NCBI GenBank assembly: GCA_014801605.1
Contig: JAAVDU010000050.1
Span: forward strand, 34,772 to 39,831
Reading direction: 5' to 3'
DNA length: 5,060 nucleotides
Source: Bacteroides sp.
Lineage (GTDB): Bacteria > Bacteroidota > Bacteroidia > Bacteroidales > Muribaculaceae
Below the pieces are notes generated by a model. The model was not told where the DNA came from and did no database searches. It worked only from the letters and a program-made list of their open reading frames with translations. The position numbers and the translations under genes are program-made. Below are positions 1 to 5,060 of the stretch, one piece after another; the first letter of the stretch is position 1, and every line of letters starts with the position of its first letter.

Positions 1-959
1 CTGATGAAGGCGGGAGCCCAGAAGAGAAGGAACCACCATACGGAATCGGGTAGGAAACGTCCGAAGATCACAGCCCATGTCTGACGGAAAGTAAACGCCT
101 GGAGGATACCGACCTTGGAGGTTTCCTGAATCACCTCCTCCTTATGCTCGCTGACATGCTCCATAAGGGCTTCCGAGTGGAGGTCCTGCTCGATATAGTC
201 CAGTTCAGCCTGATTGACTGCCGGATTCTTGCGCGGCTCTTTATAGACGAAAACCCATCCACCCATCCATATGAATCCGAGGACGCCGATAGCCATGAAG
301 GCCATCTCCCAGCCATAATATTTGGCAATGAGTGGAATTGTGAATGGGGCGAGAAGAGCTCCTATCTGAGCTCCTGAATTGAATACACCCGTGGCGAATC
401 CACGGTCTTTCTTCGGGAAATATTCCGCCACAGCCTTGATGGAGGAGGGGAAGTTGCCGGCTTCACCCACCGACAGCACACATCGTGCGGCAATGAAGAG
501 CCATACGCTCACTGTTGTGATCATCACTCCGGCATCGCCGATCGAGCGTGCGGCTGCAAGACTGTCACGAGCGCTTATGAAGGAGAGGGTCCAGTGGCCG
601 GTCACGATGCCGTCGGTTAGGATGCCGCAGAATGCATGCATACACGCTCCGGCCGACCATACGCCTATAGCCCACAGATAACCTCGTTTTGTGCCCACAT
701 AGTCGATGAATTTACCGGCGAAAAGCATCGATACGGCATAGACAATGGAGAACACTCCGGTGATACGGCCGTAGTCTGATGCGGTCCAGCCGAATTCAGG
801 GGCTATGAAGTTGACCCATGTAAGGGAGAGCACCTGACGGTCGAGATAGTTGATTATAAGTGCGATAAGGAGCATGGAGCAGATCACCCATCTGTAGTTG
901 GTCATCTTTCCCTTGTATGTCGTGGCTCCTCTCCGGTTTGTAGATATTGATTCGTCCAT
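1..959 (-). CDS. ExuT-like MFS hexuronate transporter (C-terminal part cut by window edge)
   Basis: Inner-membrane major facilitator superfamily protein, most like the anion:cation symporter / hexuronate transporter (ExuT) branch. The first 319 residues are present and the reading frame stays open to the window edge. The start is ATG at 959. Visible features are TM1 at about 22-42 ending in NYLDRQ (37-42), which is typical of ExuT-like proteins; MFS motif A (GKFIDYVGTKRG, 82-93) between TM2 and TM3; a segment rich in G, E and P at TM4-TM5 (RCVLSVGEAGNFPSS, then EYFPKKDRG at 179-187); TM6 near 217-239; and a charged central loop (240-285) before TM7. An extra stretch of about 30 residues (114-148) lies between TM3 and TM4. 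It is the third gene after kdgK and eda, 78 bp downstream of eda, so import of glucuronate or galacturonate is the likely role. Substrate is inferred from family and context, not shown. Confidence 0.9.
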   Translation of the reverse strand, partial: MDESISTNRRGATTYKGKMTNYRWVICSMLLIALIINYLDRQVLSLTWVNFIAPEFGWTASDYGRITGVFSIVYAVSMLFAGKFIDYVGTKRGYLWAIGVWSAGACMHAFCGILTDGIVTGHWTLSFISARDSLAAARSIGDAGVMITTVSVWLFIAARCVLSVGEAGNFPSSIKAVAEYFPKKDRGFATGVFNSGAQIGALLAPFTIPLIAKYYGWEMAFMAIGVLGFIWMGGWVFVYKEPRKNPAVNQAELDYIEQDLHSEALMEHVSEHKEEVIQETSKVGILQAFTFRQTWAVIFGRFLPDSVWWFLLFWAPAFI

Positions 960-976
960 GATTATTAGGTTATAAA

Positions 977-1014
977 TCAGGTAGCCGGATAGCGGAGACT
1001 ATCCGGCTACCTGA
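977..1014 (-). promoter_or_regulatory. Strong intergenic hairpin between eda and the transporter gene
   Basis: A perfect 16-bp inverted repeat (arms 977-992 and 999-1014) with a 6-nt loop (993-998). It starts 23 nt after the eda stop and ends 17 nt before the transporter ATG. In the direction of transcription it is followed only by TTTATAACC, so it lacks a proper U-tract. A leaky terminator/attenuator, or a processing or stability element that lowers transporter expression relative to kdgK-eda, fits best. The structure is seen directly; the role is inferred. Confidence 0.75.
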
Positions 1015-1037
1015 GGATAATACTGGTATTGATAGTC

Positions 1038-1697
1038 TTATTTCTTGCAAAGAGCAAGGGCTTCACGGCACTTTGCGCTTATGGCTGCCCAGTCTTTGGC
1101 AGCCACCACATCTTTCGGGAAGAGCTTCGAGCCCATACCTACGGCAAAGACTCCGGCCTTGAACCATTTGGAGAGATTCTCCTCTGTAGGCTCAACTCCA
1201 CCGGTCACCATAAGTTTCGACCATGGCATCGGCGCGAGCATTCCTTTCACCATGTTGGGGCCGAGCACGTCGCCGGGGAAGAGCTTGCAGACATCGCAGC
1301 CTGCTTCCTGTGCGAAGCCAACCTCGCTGACGCTCCCGCAGCCCGGAATGTATGGTACACAACGACGGCAGCATACTTTTGCCACCTCCGGATTGAAGAG
1401 AGGCCCGACCACAAAATCGGCACCAAGCTGGAGGTAGAGTGAGGCTGTGGCAGGGTCAACCACCGACCCTACTCCAAGGGAGAGCTCGGGACAATTGACC
1501 TTTACATATTTGAAAACTTCGGCAAACACCTCATGGGCATAGTCGCCACGGTTGGTGAATTCAAACAGACGGACTCCACCGTCGTAGCAGGCCTTCACCA
1601 CTGCCTTTGCCACCTCAGCGTCTGAATTGTAGAAGACCGGCACCATAGGAGCCTCGGCCATTTTGTTGAGAACACTCAGTTTATCGAATCTTGACAT
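1038..1697 (-). CDS. eda: 2-keto-3-deoxy-6-phosphogluconate (KDPG/KHG) aldolase
   Basis: Cytoplasmic class I aldolase that splits KDPG into pyruvate and glyceraldehyde-3-phosphate; many homologues also act on 4-hydroxy-2-oxoglutarate. The 219-aa length is normal for the single-domain TIM-barrel family. Expected active-site elements are in order: FEFTNR (45-50) with the proton-relay Glu46 and Arg50; GVGSV (75-79); IPGCGSVSE (117-125), the counterpart of PGISTVSE in the E. coli enzyme; the Schiff-base lysine Lys138 in [11 protein letters not shown]; and the phosphate-binding TGGV (165-168) and VGMGS (186-190). The ATG at 1697 places the usual N-terminus; no Shine-Dalgarno is visible, as is usual in Bacteroidetes. 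It follows kdgK by a 70-bp gap on the same strand, so it uses the kinase's product and is probably co-transcribed with it. No internal promoter is obvious in the gap. Confidence 0.95.
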   Translation of the reverse strand: MSRFDKLSVLNKMAEAPMVPVFYNSDAEVAKAVVKACYDGGVRLFEFTNRGDYAHEVFAEVFKYVKVNCPELSLGVGSVVDPATASLYLQLGADFVVGPLFNPEVAKVCCRRCVPYIPGCGSVSEVGFAQEAGCDVCKLFPGDVLGPNMVKGMLAPMPWSKLMVTGGVEPTEENLSKWFKAGVFAVGMGSKLFPKDVVAAKDWAAISAKCREALALCKK

Positions 1698-1767
1698 AGA
1701 GATCTACGGCAATGTGCCGCATTAAAAGGTTGTAGAATAATTATTCGGTAGGTTATAGCCCCTTCCA

Positions 1768-2790
1768 TCAACGCTGCACACGTCCGTTGGCGCTTCCCCC
1801 GGCGAGGGCTTTCACCTCTTCAGCAGTCACAAGATTGTAGTCGCCGTTGATGGTCTGTTTAAGAGCCGATGCGGCCACAGCGAATTCGAGTGCTTCCCCC
1901 TGGGTAGGCATTGTGAGAAGGCCGTGGATGAGTCCTCCGGAGAAGGAGTCGCCACCCCCCACACGGTCGACAATCGGATTTATGTCATAGCGCTTCGACT
2001 CATAGAAGTCGTTGCCGTCATAAATCATACCCTTCCATCCGTTATGGCTGGCAGAGAAGCTTTCACGCAATGTAGAGGCCACATACTTGAAGCCAAACTC
2101 CTTGGCCATCTCGCGGAAGATATTCTTGTAGCCTTCCGCATTGGTGTCGCCACCCTCTACATCTGCATCGGGCTTGAAGCCGAGACACAGCTCGGCATCC
2201 TCTTCATTTCCGATGCACACATCCACATATTTCATGAGGGGTTTCATCACTGACTGAGCCTTCTCTTTGGTCCATAGTTTCTTGCGGAAATTGAGATCGA
2301 CACTGACCGTTACACCGTTTCTTTTGGCTGCTTCGCAAGCAAGACGTGTCAGCTCGGCGGCTTTGTCGCTGATGGCGGGGGTTATGCCGCTCCAGTGAAA
2401 CCAGTCGGCATCTTTCATTATGGCATCGAAATCGAAATCTTCAGGCATTGCCTCCGCTATGGCGGAGCCCGCACGGTCGTAGATCACTTTCGAGGGGCGC
2501 ATGGAGTCGCCGGTCTCGCAGTAATATATTCCTACGCGGTCGCCTCCGCGGGCTATGAAGTCGGTATGCACACCATAACGGCGGAGTGAGTTGAGCGCTG
2601 CTTCGCCGATTTCATGGCGGGGAAGTTTTGATACAAAATAGGCCTCATGTCCATAGTTGGCGCAGCTTACAGCCACGTTGGCCTCGCCCCCTCCGAAGAT
2701 CACGCGGAATGAGTCGGCCTGTATGAAACGGTCGAAACCGTAAGGTGAGAGTCGGAGCATTATTTCTCCGAGAGTTACAATTTTACTCAT
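1768..2790 (-). CDS. kdgK: 2-keto-3-deoxygluconate kinase, PfkB/ribokinase family
   Basis: Cytoplasmic sugar kinase, predicted to convert 2-keto-3-deoxy-D-gluconate (from uronate or pectin breakdown) plus ATP to KDPG. The 340 residues match the family length. The N-terminal PfkB signature is FGGGEANVAV (32-41), which holds substrate-binding Gly and Asn residues. The middle has DLNFRKKLW (165-173) and NEEDAE (195-200), typical of KDG kinases. The C-terminal PfkB signature is DRVGGGDSFSGG (275-286), with the anion hole and catalytic base Asp281. The start ATG at 2790 leaves the canonical short lead (MSKIVTLGE) to the first beta strand. It is the first gene of the run kdgK-eda-transporter, which supports KDG over fructose or ribose as substrate, though PfkB specificity cannot be proven from sequence alone. 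A -7 box lies about 75 nt upstream. Confidence 0.92.
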   Translation of the reverse strand: MSKIVTLGEIMLRLSPYGFDRFIQADSFRVIFGGGEANVAVSCANYGHEAYFVSKLPRHEIGEAALNSLRRYGVHTDFIARGGDRVGIYYCETGDSMRPSKVIYDRAGSAIAEAMPEDFDFDAIMKDADWFHWSGITPAISDKAAELTRLACEAAKRNGVTVSVDLNFRKKLWTKEKAQSVMKPLMKYVDVCIGNEEDAELCLGFKPDADVEGGDTNAEGYKNIFREMAKEFGFKYVASTLRESFSASHNGWKGMIYDGNDFYESKRYDINPIVDRVGGGDSFSGGLIHGLLTMPTQGEALEFAVAASALKQTINGDYNLVTAEEVKALAGGSANGRVQR

Positions 2791-2865
2791 ATGAGTCGAT
2801 AGGTTGTTTAGTTAGATTATCTCAGTAAGGTTCGTATAGGAGATTGAGAATACACAATCCTGATG

Positions 2866-2873
2866 CAAAGTTA
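2866..2873 (-). promoter_or_regulatory. Bacteroidetes -7 promoter box for the kdgK operon
   Basis: On the minus strand the sequence reads TAACTTTG, a full match to the Bacteroidetes sigma-ABfr -7 consensus TAnnTTTG. Transcription would start near 2858-2860, giving a leader of about 70 nt before the kdgK ATG. No TTTG-like -33 box is present at the usual 19-21 nt upstream, which suggests dependence on an activator. The prediction rests on consensus only. Confidence 0.5.
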
Positions 2874-2894
2874 ACGAAAAGAGGAGAGAAATAT

Positions 2895-2943
2895 GGTTAA
2901 AGGTGACTTAAAAATCACTTAAACCTTGCGTAAAGTCGCTTAA
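2895..2943. repeat. TTAA hexamer ladder at 11-nt steps upstream of the kdgK promoter
   Basis: On the plus strand, hexamers of the form NNTTAA begin at 2895 (GGTTAA), 2906 (ACTTAA), 2917 (ACTTAA) and 2938 (GCTTAA), with a degenerate GCGTAA at 2928. Steps are 11, 11, 11 and 10 nt, about one helical turn. Read on the minus strand, the core is TTTAAGTGATT followed by TTTAAGTCACC and TTTAACC. The array sits immediately upstream of the -7 box, where a -33 element would be. Direct hexamers with 5-nt spacers are the arrangement bound by several OmpR/PhoB-type response regulators, such as PhoP or WalR in Firmicutes. The regulator here is unknown. Confidence 0.5.
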
Positions 2944-2972
2944 CGTCCACTCTGTGTGACTAAAAAGCAATC

Positions 2973-3446
2973 TCAGGGATAGATTGTAGGAGTGTCGGTC
3001 GCCAGCACCGATGCAAGATATTCGCGTGCCGCCTCTTTGGCGCCCTGCAGATCCATGAATGAGTAGTTGCCGCAATCTCGCGGAGTGGCTCCGGGCACCT
3101 CCCCTTCAAAACCGGCTACAAATTCCATGGTGCGACGCAAGAGTGGAATAATCTCCTCCGGCGACAGTTCCCCTTGCATGAGCAGGTAGTTGCCGGTGCA
3201 GCAACCCATAGGGCCCCAGTAAACTATTCTGTCGCGCCATTCAGGATCGTTGCGCAGGTAGGTGGCTGCGAGATGCTCCATGGCGTGAAGTGTCTCCGGG
3301 GTGAGTGCGGCCTGACGGTTCGGTTCGGTCATCCTTACGTCGAAAGTTGTTATCACGTCACCTTTAGGTGTGGTGTCGCGGCGTGATACATAGACACCGC
3401 GACGTAGCTTATTATGGTCGATTGTAAAGCTTGCTATCTTTTCCAT
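2973..3446 (-). CDS. luxS: S-ribosylhomocysteine lyase LuxS (AI-2 precursor synthesis)
   Basis: Cytoplasmic metalloenzyme that cleaves S-ribosylhomocysteine to homocysteine and 4,5-dihydroxy-2,3-pentanedione, the precursor of AI-2, as part of the activated methyl cycle. The 157 residues are a complete LuxS. Ser6 and His11 (SFTIDH) and Arg38 (DVRM) match substrate-pocket positions. His54, Glu57 and His58 (HAMEH) together with Cys125 (RDCGNY) supply the metal site and general base. GPMGCCTGNY (78-87) carries the catalytic cysteine Cys82. In homologues I recall, this motif reads GCRTGFY or GCQTGYY, so Cys83 and Asn86 are unusual here. The ATG at 3446 gives the standard N-terminus. It is on the same strand as kdgK but separated by 182 bp with a new promoter, so it is likely a separate transcription unit. 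A usual partner, Pfs/MTAN, is not in the window. Confidence 0.95.
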   Translation of the reverse strand: MEKIASFTIDHNKLRRGVYVSRRDTTPKGDVITTFDVRMTEPNRQAALTPETLHAMEHLAATYLRNDPEWRDRIVYWGPMGCCTGNYLLMQGELSPEEIIPLLRRTMEFVAGFEGEVPGATPRDCGNYSFMDLQGAKEAAREYLASVLATDTPTIYP

Positions 3447-3519
3447 GTTGCAGTGATGGGGGAGGGGGAGTCGCTTACTGTCCGCTCCCGTGGTAGATTG
3501 GCGTTGTGGTATAAATGTA

Positions 3520-3554
3520 ATCCCGGATTTCGACCGAGGCCTGGAATCCGGGAT
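3520..3554 (-). terminator. Probable terminator hairpin downstream of the lipoprotein gene
   Basis: A perfect 10-bp inverted repeat (arms 3520-3529 and 3545-3554, sequence ATCCCGGATT on the plus strand) with a 15-nt loop. It begins 29 nt after the lipoprotein stop and lies 73 nt before the luxS start. On the minus strand it is followed by TACATTTATA, a moderately U-rich tail. On the plus strand, GTTTTATAAA follows a few bases later. A terminator for the lipoprotein gene is the simplest reading; a luxS leader structure is possible. Confidence 0.55.
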
Positions 3555-3583
3555 CTGTTGGTTTTATAAAATGAGGAATCTGC

Positions 3584-4093
3584 TTATTTGTTTTTCTGTA
3601 TCATGGCTGAGATACGTTCCATCATCTCGAGGGCTGTGCCGGTCGACATCGGCTCTGACTCGAAGCCGATCTTGATATCGGTCTCACCCTTCTTGAACGC
3701 GAGGACATAATCGGTGCTGTCGGGAGCTATGGTGACGGGAAGGTCGTTCACGTCGACAGTTTTGTATACGCCGCTGTCACCCTTCTCGAAGGGAGCCTTA
3801 AGCACTACCTTGTAGTCTATCTTCGCGCGGTTGCCGTTCTCATAAACATACATGCCTGACTGGTCGGGGCTGAGGGAGATGAGGAGGCGGCCGTCAAACT
3901 TACCCTTGCGGGGGTTCTTGCCGGTGATGTCATAGCTTACCGCACGATACTGTCCGCTGGGCACGGGCTGAGTCTCGATGAATGCGGTCTCGGCAACCTG
4001 GGTTGCCTCGGCAGTTGCCTCTTTGGAGTTGTTGCCGCCGCAGGAGGCAAGGAGGAGAAGGGCTGCGGCCGCGAAAAGTTTTGATGTTTTCAT
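3584..4093 (-). CDS. Small lipoprotein of unknown function
   Basis: 169 residues. The N-terminus is a signal peptide with Lys2 and Lys5, a hydrophobic core (6-16) and the lipobox LASC, so Cys18 would be lipidated after signal peptidase II cleavage. GGNNSKEATAEA follows the cysteine as a flexible linker; the acidic-polar character may favour outer-membrane or surface export in Bacteroidetes, but I cannot assign the export signal firmly. Residues about 45-150 look like one beta-rich domain (SGQYRAVSYDITGKNPRKGKFDGRL near its start), and the end (153-169) is a likely amphipathic helix. I do not recognise a named family. It has its own promoter, is divergent from rmuC, and ends 137 bp before luxS. 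The ATG at 4093 is chosen because it gives the complete signal peptide. Confidence 0.85.
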   Translation of the reverse strand: MKTSKLFAAAALLLLASCGGNNSKEATAEATQVAETAFIETQPVPSGQYRAVSYDITGKNPRKGKFDGRLLISLSPDQSGMYVYENGNRAKIDYKVVLKAPFEKGDSGVYKTVDVNDLPVTIAPDSTDYVLAFKKGETDIKIGFESEPMSTGTALEMMERISAMIQKNK

Positions 4094-4125
4094 ATTATGT
4101 CGGGTTTTTGATAAAGTTTATGTGG

Positions 4126-4157
4126 CAAATTTAGGGAAAATATTGATAATATGCAAG
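4126..4157 (-). promoter_or_regulatory. Bacteroidetes-type promoter of the lipoprotein gene
   Basis: On the minus strand the -7 box is TAAATTTG (4126-4133), an exact match to TAnnTTTG. The -33 box is CTTG (4154-4157), one mismatch from TTTG, with a 20-nt spacer, which is the expected distance. Transcription would begin near 4118, giving a leader of about 25 nt before the ATG at 4093. Confidence 0.6.
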
Positions 4158-4192
4158 CTTTTATCCGTTTAATAGGTGTGTAAGTATTAAAA

Positions 4193-4217
4193 CAAACCAA
4201 AACCAAAGGGTGGTTTG
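4193..4217. repeat. Inverted repeat in the lipoprotein/rmuC divergent region
   Basis: Perfect 7-bp arms CAAACCA (4193-4199) and TGGTTTG (4211-4217) around an 11-nt spacer. The left arm overlaps a tandem hexamer AACCAA (4195-4200, 4201-4206). It lies 44 bp before the rmuC ATG and upstream of the lipoprotein promoter, so it could be an operator for either gene. The right arm also contains a TTTG that may be the rmuC -33 box, with a poor -7 candidate TATCCTTT at 4235-4242. Short and AT-rich enough that chance is not excluded. Confidence 0.35.
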
Positions 4218-4260
4218 CCTCATTTGGGGTGGGTTATCCTTTATTCATTCAAGCAGGTAT

Positions 4261-5060
4261 ATGGAGATGATTTTAAGCGCGGTCGTCTTGTTGGCCGGAC
4301 TGATCGCCGGCTTTTTTATCGGCCGGATGTCGAAAGGGGAGGTCAAGGATCCGGAGACAGATGTGCTGCGTGCCCGTATGGAGGAGCAGAAGAGAGCGTG
4401 GCAATTATCGCTGACCGAGAGGGAACGTGGATTTCAGGATGCGCTCGACCGTCAGCGGATGCACGACCGCGAACAACTCGATGCCCTTCAGAACCGTTTT
4501 GACGAGACTGTGGCCAGAATGCAGTCGCAACTGCAGGCGGTCACCGCCCGTCTGCTCCGCGAACGCCAGGAGGAGTTTCAGGCCACAAGTTCGGAAAGGA
4601 TGCGGATGGTGCTCGATCCCCTGAATGAGACCATCGCCGAGTTAAAGAAGACTATGGCCGACAACACCCGTAGTCAAAGCGAGTTCTCGGGAATATTCTC
4701 CTCCGGAATAGCCCACTTGATGAAACAGAGCGAAGCCGCCCGTATGTCGGCCGACCGTCTGGCCGATGCTTTGTCGCATAATACCAAGATACAGGGGGAG
4801 TGGGGGGAGACTGTCCTCACCGAGCTTCTGGAGTCGCAAGGGCTGAAGGAGGGTGTGCATTTCGATACTCAGGTGGTGATGGGAAAGGATTCCAACCTGC
4901 GCCCCGATCTTATTCTTCATCTCGATCGCGAACGCGATGTTGTGATCGATTCCAAAGTGTCGCTCTCGGCATATCTCTCTTATATGAACGCAGAGACTGA
5001 CGATGAGCGTGCGATAGCTCTGAAGGCCCACATCCTCAGCATTGAGAATCATGTGAAGGA
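4261..5060 (+). CDS. rmuC: RmuC family protein (DNA recombination protein RmuC homologue, C-terminus cut by window edge)
   Basis: The first 266 residues of an RmuC homologue. E. coli rmuC mutations raise inversion between short inverted repeats, and the family is thought to be nuclease-like; its biochemical role is not settled. A single N-terminal membrane helix (about 4-22) would anchor it to the inner membrane with the rest in the cytoplasm. Residues about 30-130 are highly charged and heptad-like, a predicted coiled coil. The RmuC domain starts at about 135 and shows KIQGEWGE (176-183), LLESQGLKEGVHF (189-201), RPDLIL (214-219) and VVIDSKVSLSAY (227-238). Asp216, Asp230 and Lys232 fit a PD-(D/E)xK active site. 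The start is taken at ATG 4261; ATG 4267 (residue 3) is an in-frame alternative. No Shine-Dalgarno is evident, and the reading frame is open to the window edge. Confidence 0.93.
   Translation, partial: MEMILSAVVLLAGLIAGFFIGRMSKGEVKDPETDVLRARMEEQKRAWQLSLTERERGFQDALDRQRMHDREQLDALQNRFDETVARMQSQLQAVTARLLRERQEEFQATSSERMRMVLDPLNETIAELKKTMADNTRSQSEFSGIFSSGIAHLMKQSEAARMSADRLADALSHNTKIQGEWGETVLTELLESQGLKEGVHFDTQVVMGKDSNLRPDLILHLDRERDVVIDSKVSLSAYLSYMNAETDDERAIALKAHILSIENHVK

Noticed and set aside
144..681. Plus-strand open frames over the transporter region
   Set aside because: The minus strand has one uninterrupted 319-codon MFS reading frame here with family motifs, so the plus-strand frames are shadows.
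1029..1442. Plus-strand open frames of 130-137 codons over eda
   Set aside because: They are antisense to the KDPG aldolase, whose active-site motifs are all present, and the translations have no domain-like pattern.
1707..1719. Small 5-bp hairpin with 3-nt loop in the leader of eda
   Set aside because: The stem is short and has no U-tract or other feature to give it a role.
1735..1746. 12-bp AT-rich palindrome GAATAATTATTC in the kdgK-eda gap
   Set aside because: Too short and AT-rich to separate from chance, and not placed next to a recognisable promoter.
2945..2960. Imperfect 6-bp stem with a bulge (GTCCAC...GTGTGAC) downstream of luxS
   Set aside because: Considered as a luxS terminator, but it is weak and not followed by a U-run on the minus strand.
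4642..5052. Long open frame on the minus strand opposite rmuC (136 codons)
   Set aside because: It lies fully antisense to the well-supported RmuC domain, and its translation shows no recognisable motif; it is a shadow of the rmuC codons.
1..5060. Mobile element, phage, CRISPR, toxin-antitoxin or defence system
   Set aside because: All coding space is taken by metabolic, LuxS, lipoprotein and RmuC genes. I found no transposase, integrase, direct-repeat array or tRNA-like structure.

Overview
The window looks like chromosomal DNA from a gut-type Bacteroidales bacterium. Muribaculaceae is my best family-level guess, but it is not proven. The reasons are SD-less start regions, two matches to the Bacteroidetes -7 promoter element TAnnTTTG, a lipoprotein with the Bacteroidetes look, and KDPG aldolase, LuxS and ExuT-type transporter sequences that read like Bacteroides homologues.

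Layout. Positions 1-2790 hold a minus-strand cluster for hexuronate / 2-keto-3-deoxygluconate (KDG) use. In transcription order it is a PfkB-family KDG kinase (kdgK, 1768-2790), KDPG aldolase (eda, 1038-1697) and an ExuT-like MFS transporter (1-959, running off the left edge). A very stable 16-bp hairpin (977-1014) lies just before the transporter start. Upstream of kdgK is a consensus -7 box without an obvious -33 box, preceded by a ladder of TTAA-containing hexamers at 11-nt steps (2895-2943). This looks like a site for an activator or response regulator.

Positions 2973-3446 hold luxS (S-ribosylhomocysteine lyase), also on the minus strand. Upstream of it is a hairpin, probably the terminator of the next gene, a small lipoprotein of unknown function (3584-4093, minus). 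The lipoprotein has a good Bacteroidetes-type promoter. A 167-bp divergent intergenic region (4094-4260) separates it from rmuC (4261 onward, plus strand, running off the right edge), which encodes a membrane-anchored coiled-coil protein with a PD-(D/E)xK-type RmuC domain.

How the genes fit together. The transporter imports hexuronates (inferred). The pathway genes that convert these to KDG are not in this window. KdgK phosphorylates KDG to KDPG, and Eda splits KDPG into pyruvate and glyceraldehyde-3-phosphate. LuxS (activated methyl cycle / AI-2 precursor), the lipoprotein and RmuC are separate housekeeping or uncharacterised units. I see no mobile element, CRISPR array, RNA gene or convincing new multi-gene system. 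The points worth a second look are regulatory (the hairpins and the 11-nt-phased repeats) plus unusual residues next to the LuxS catalytic cysteine.
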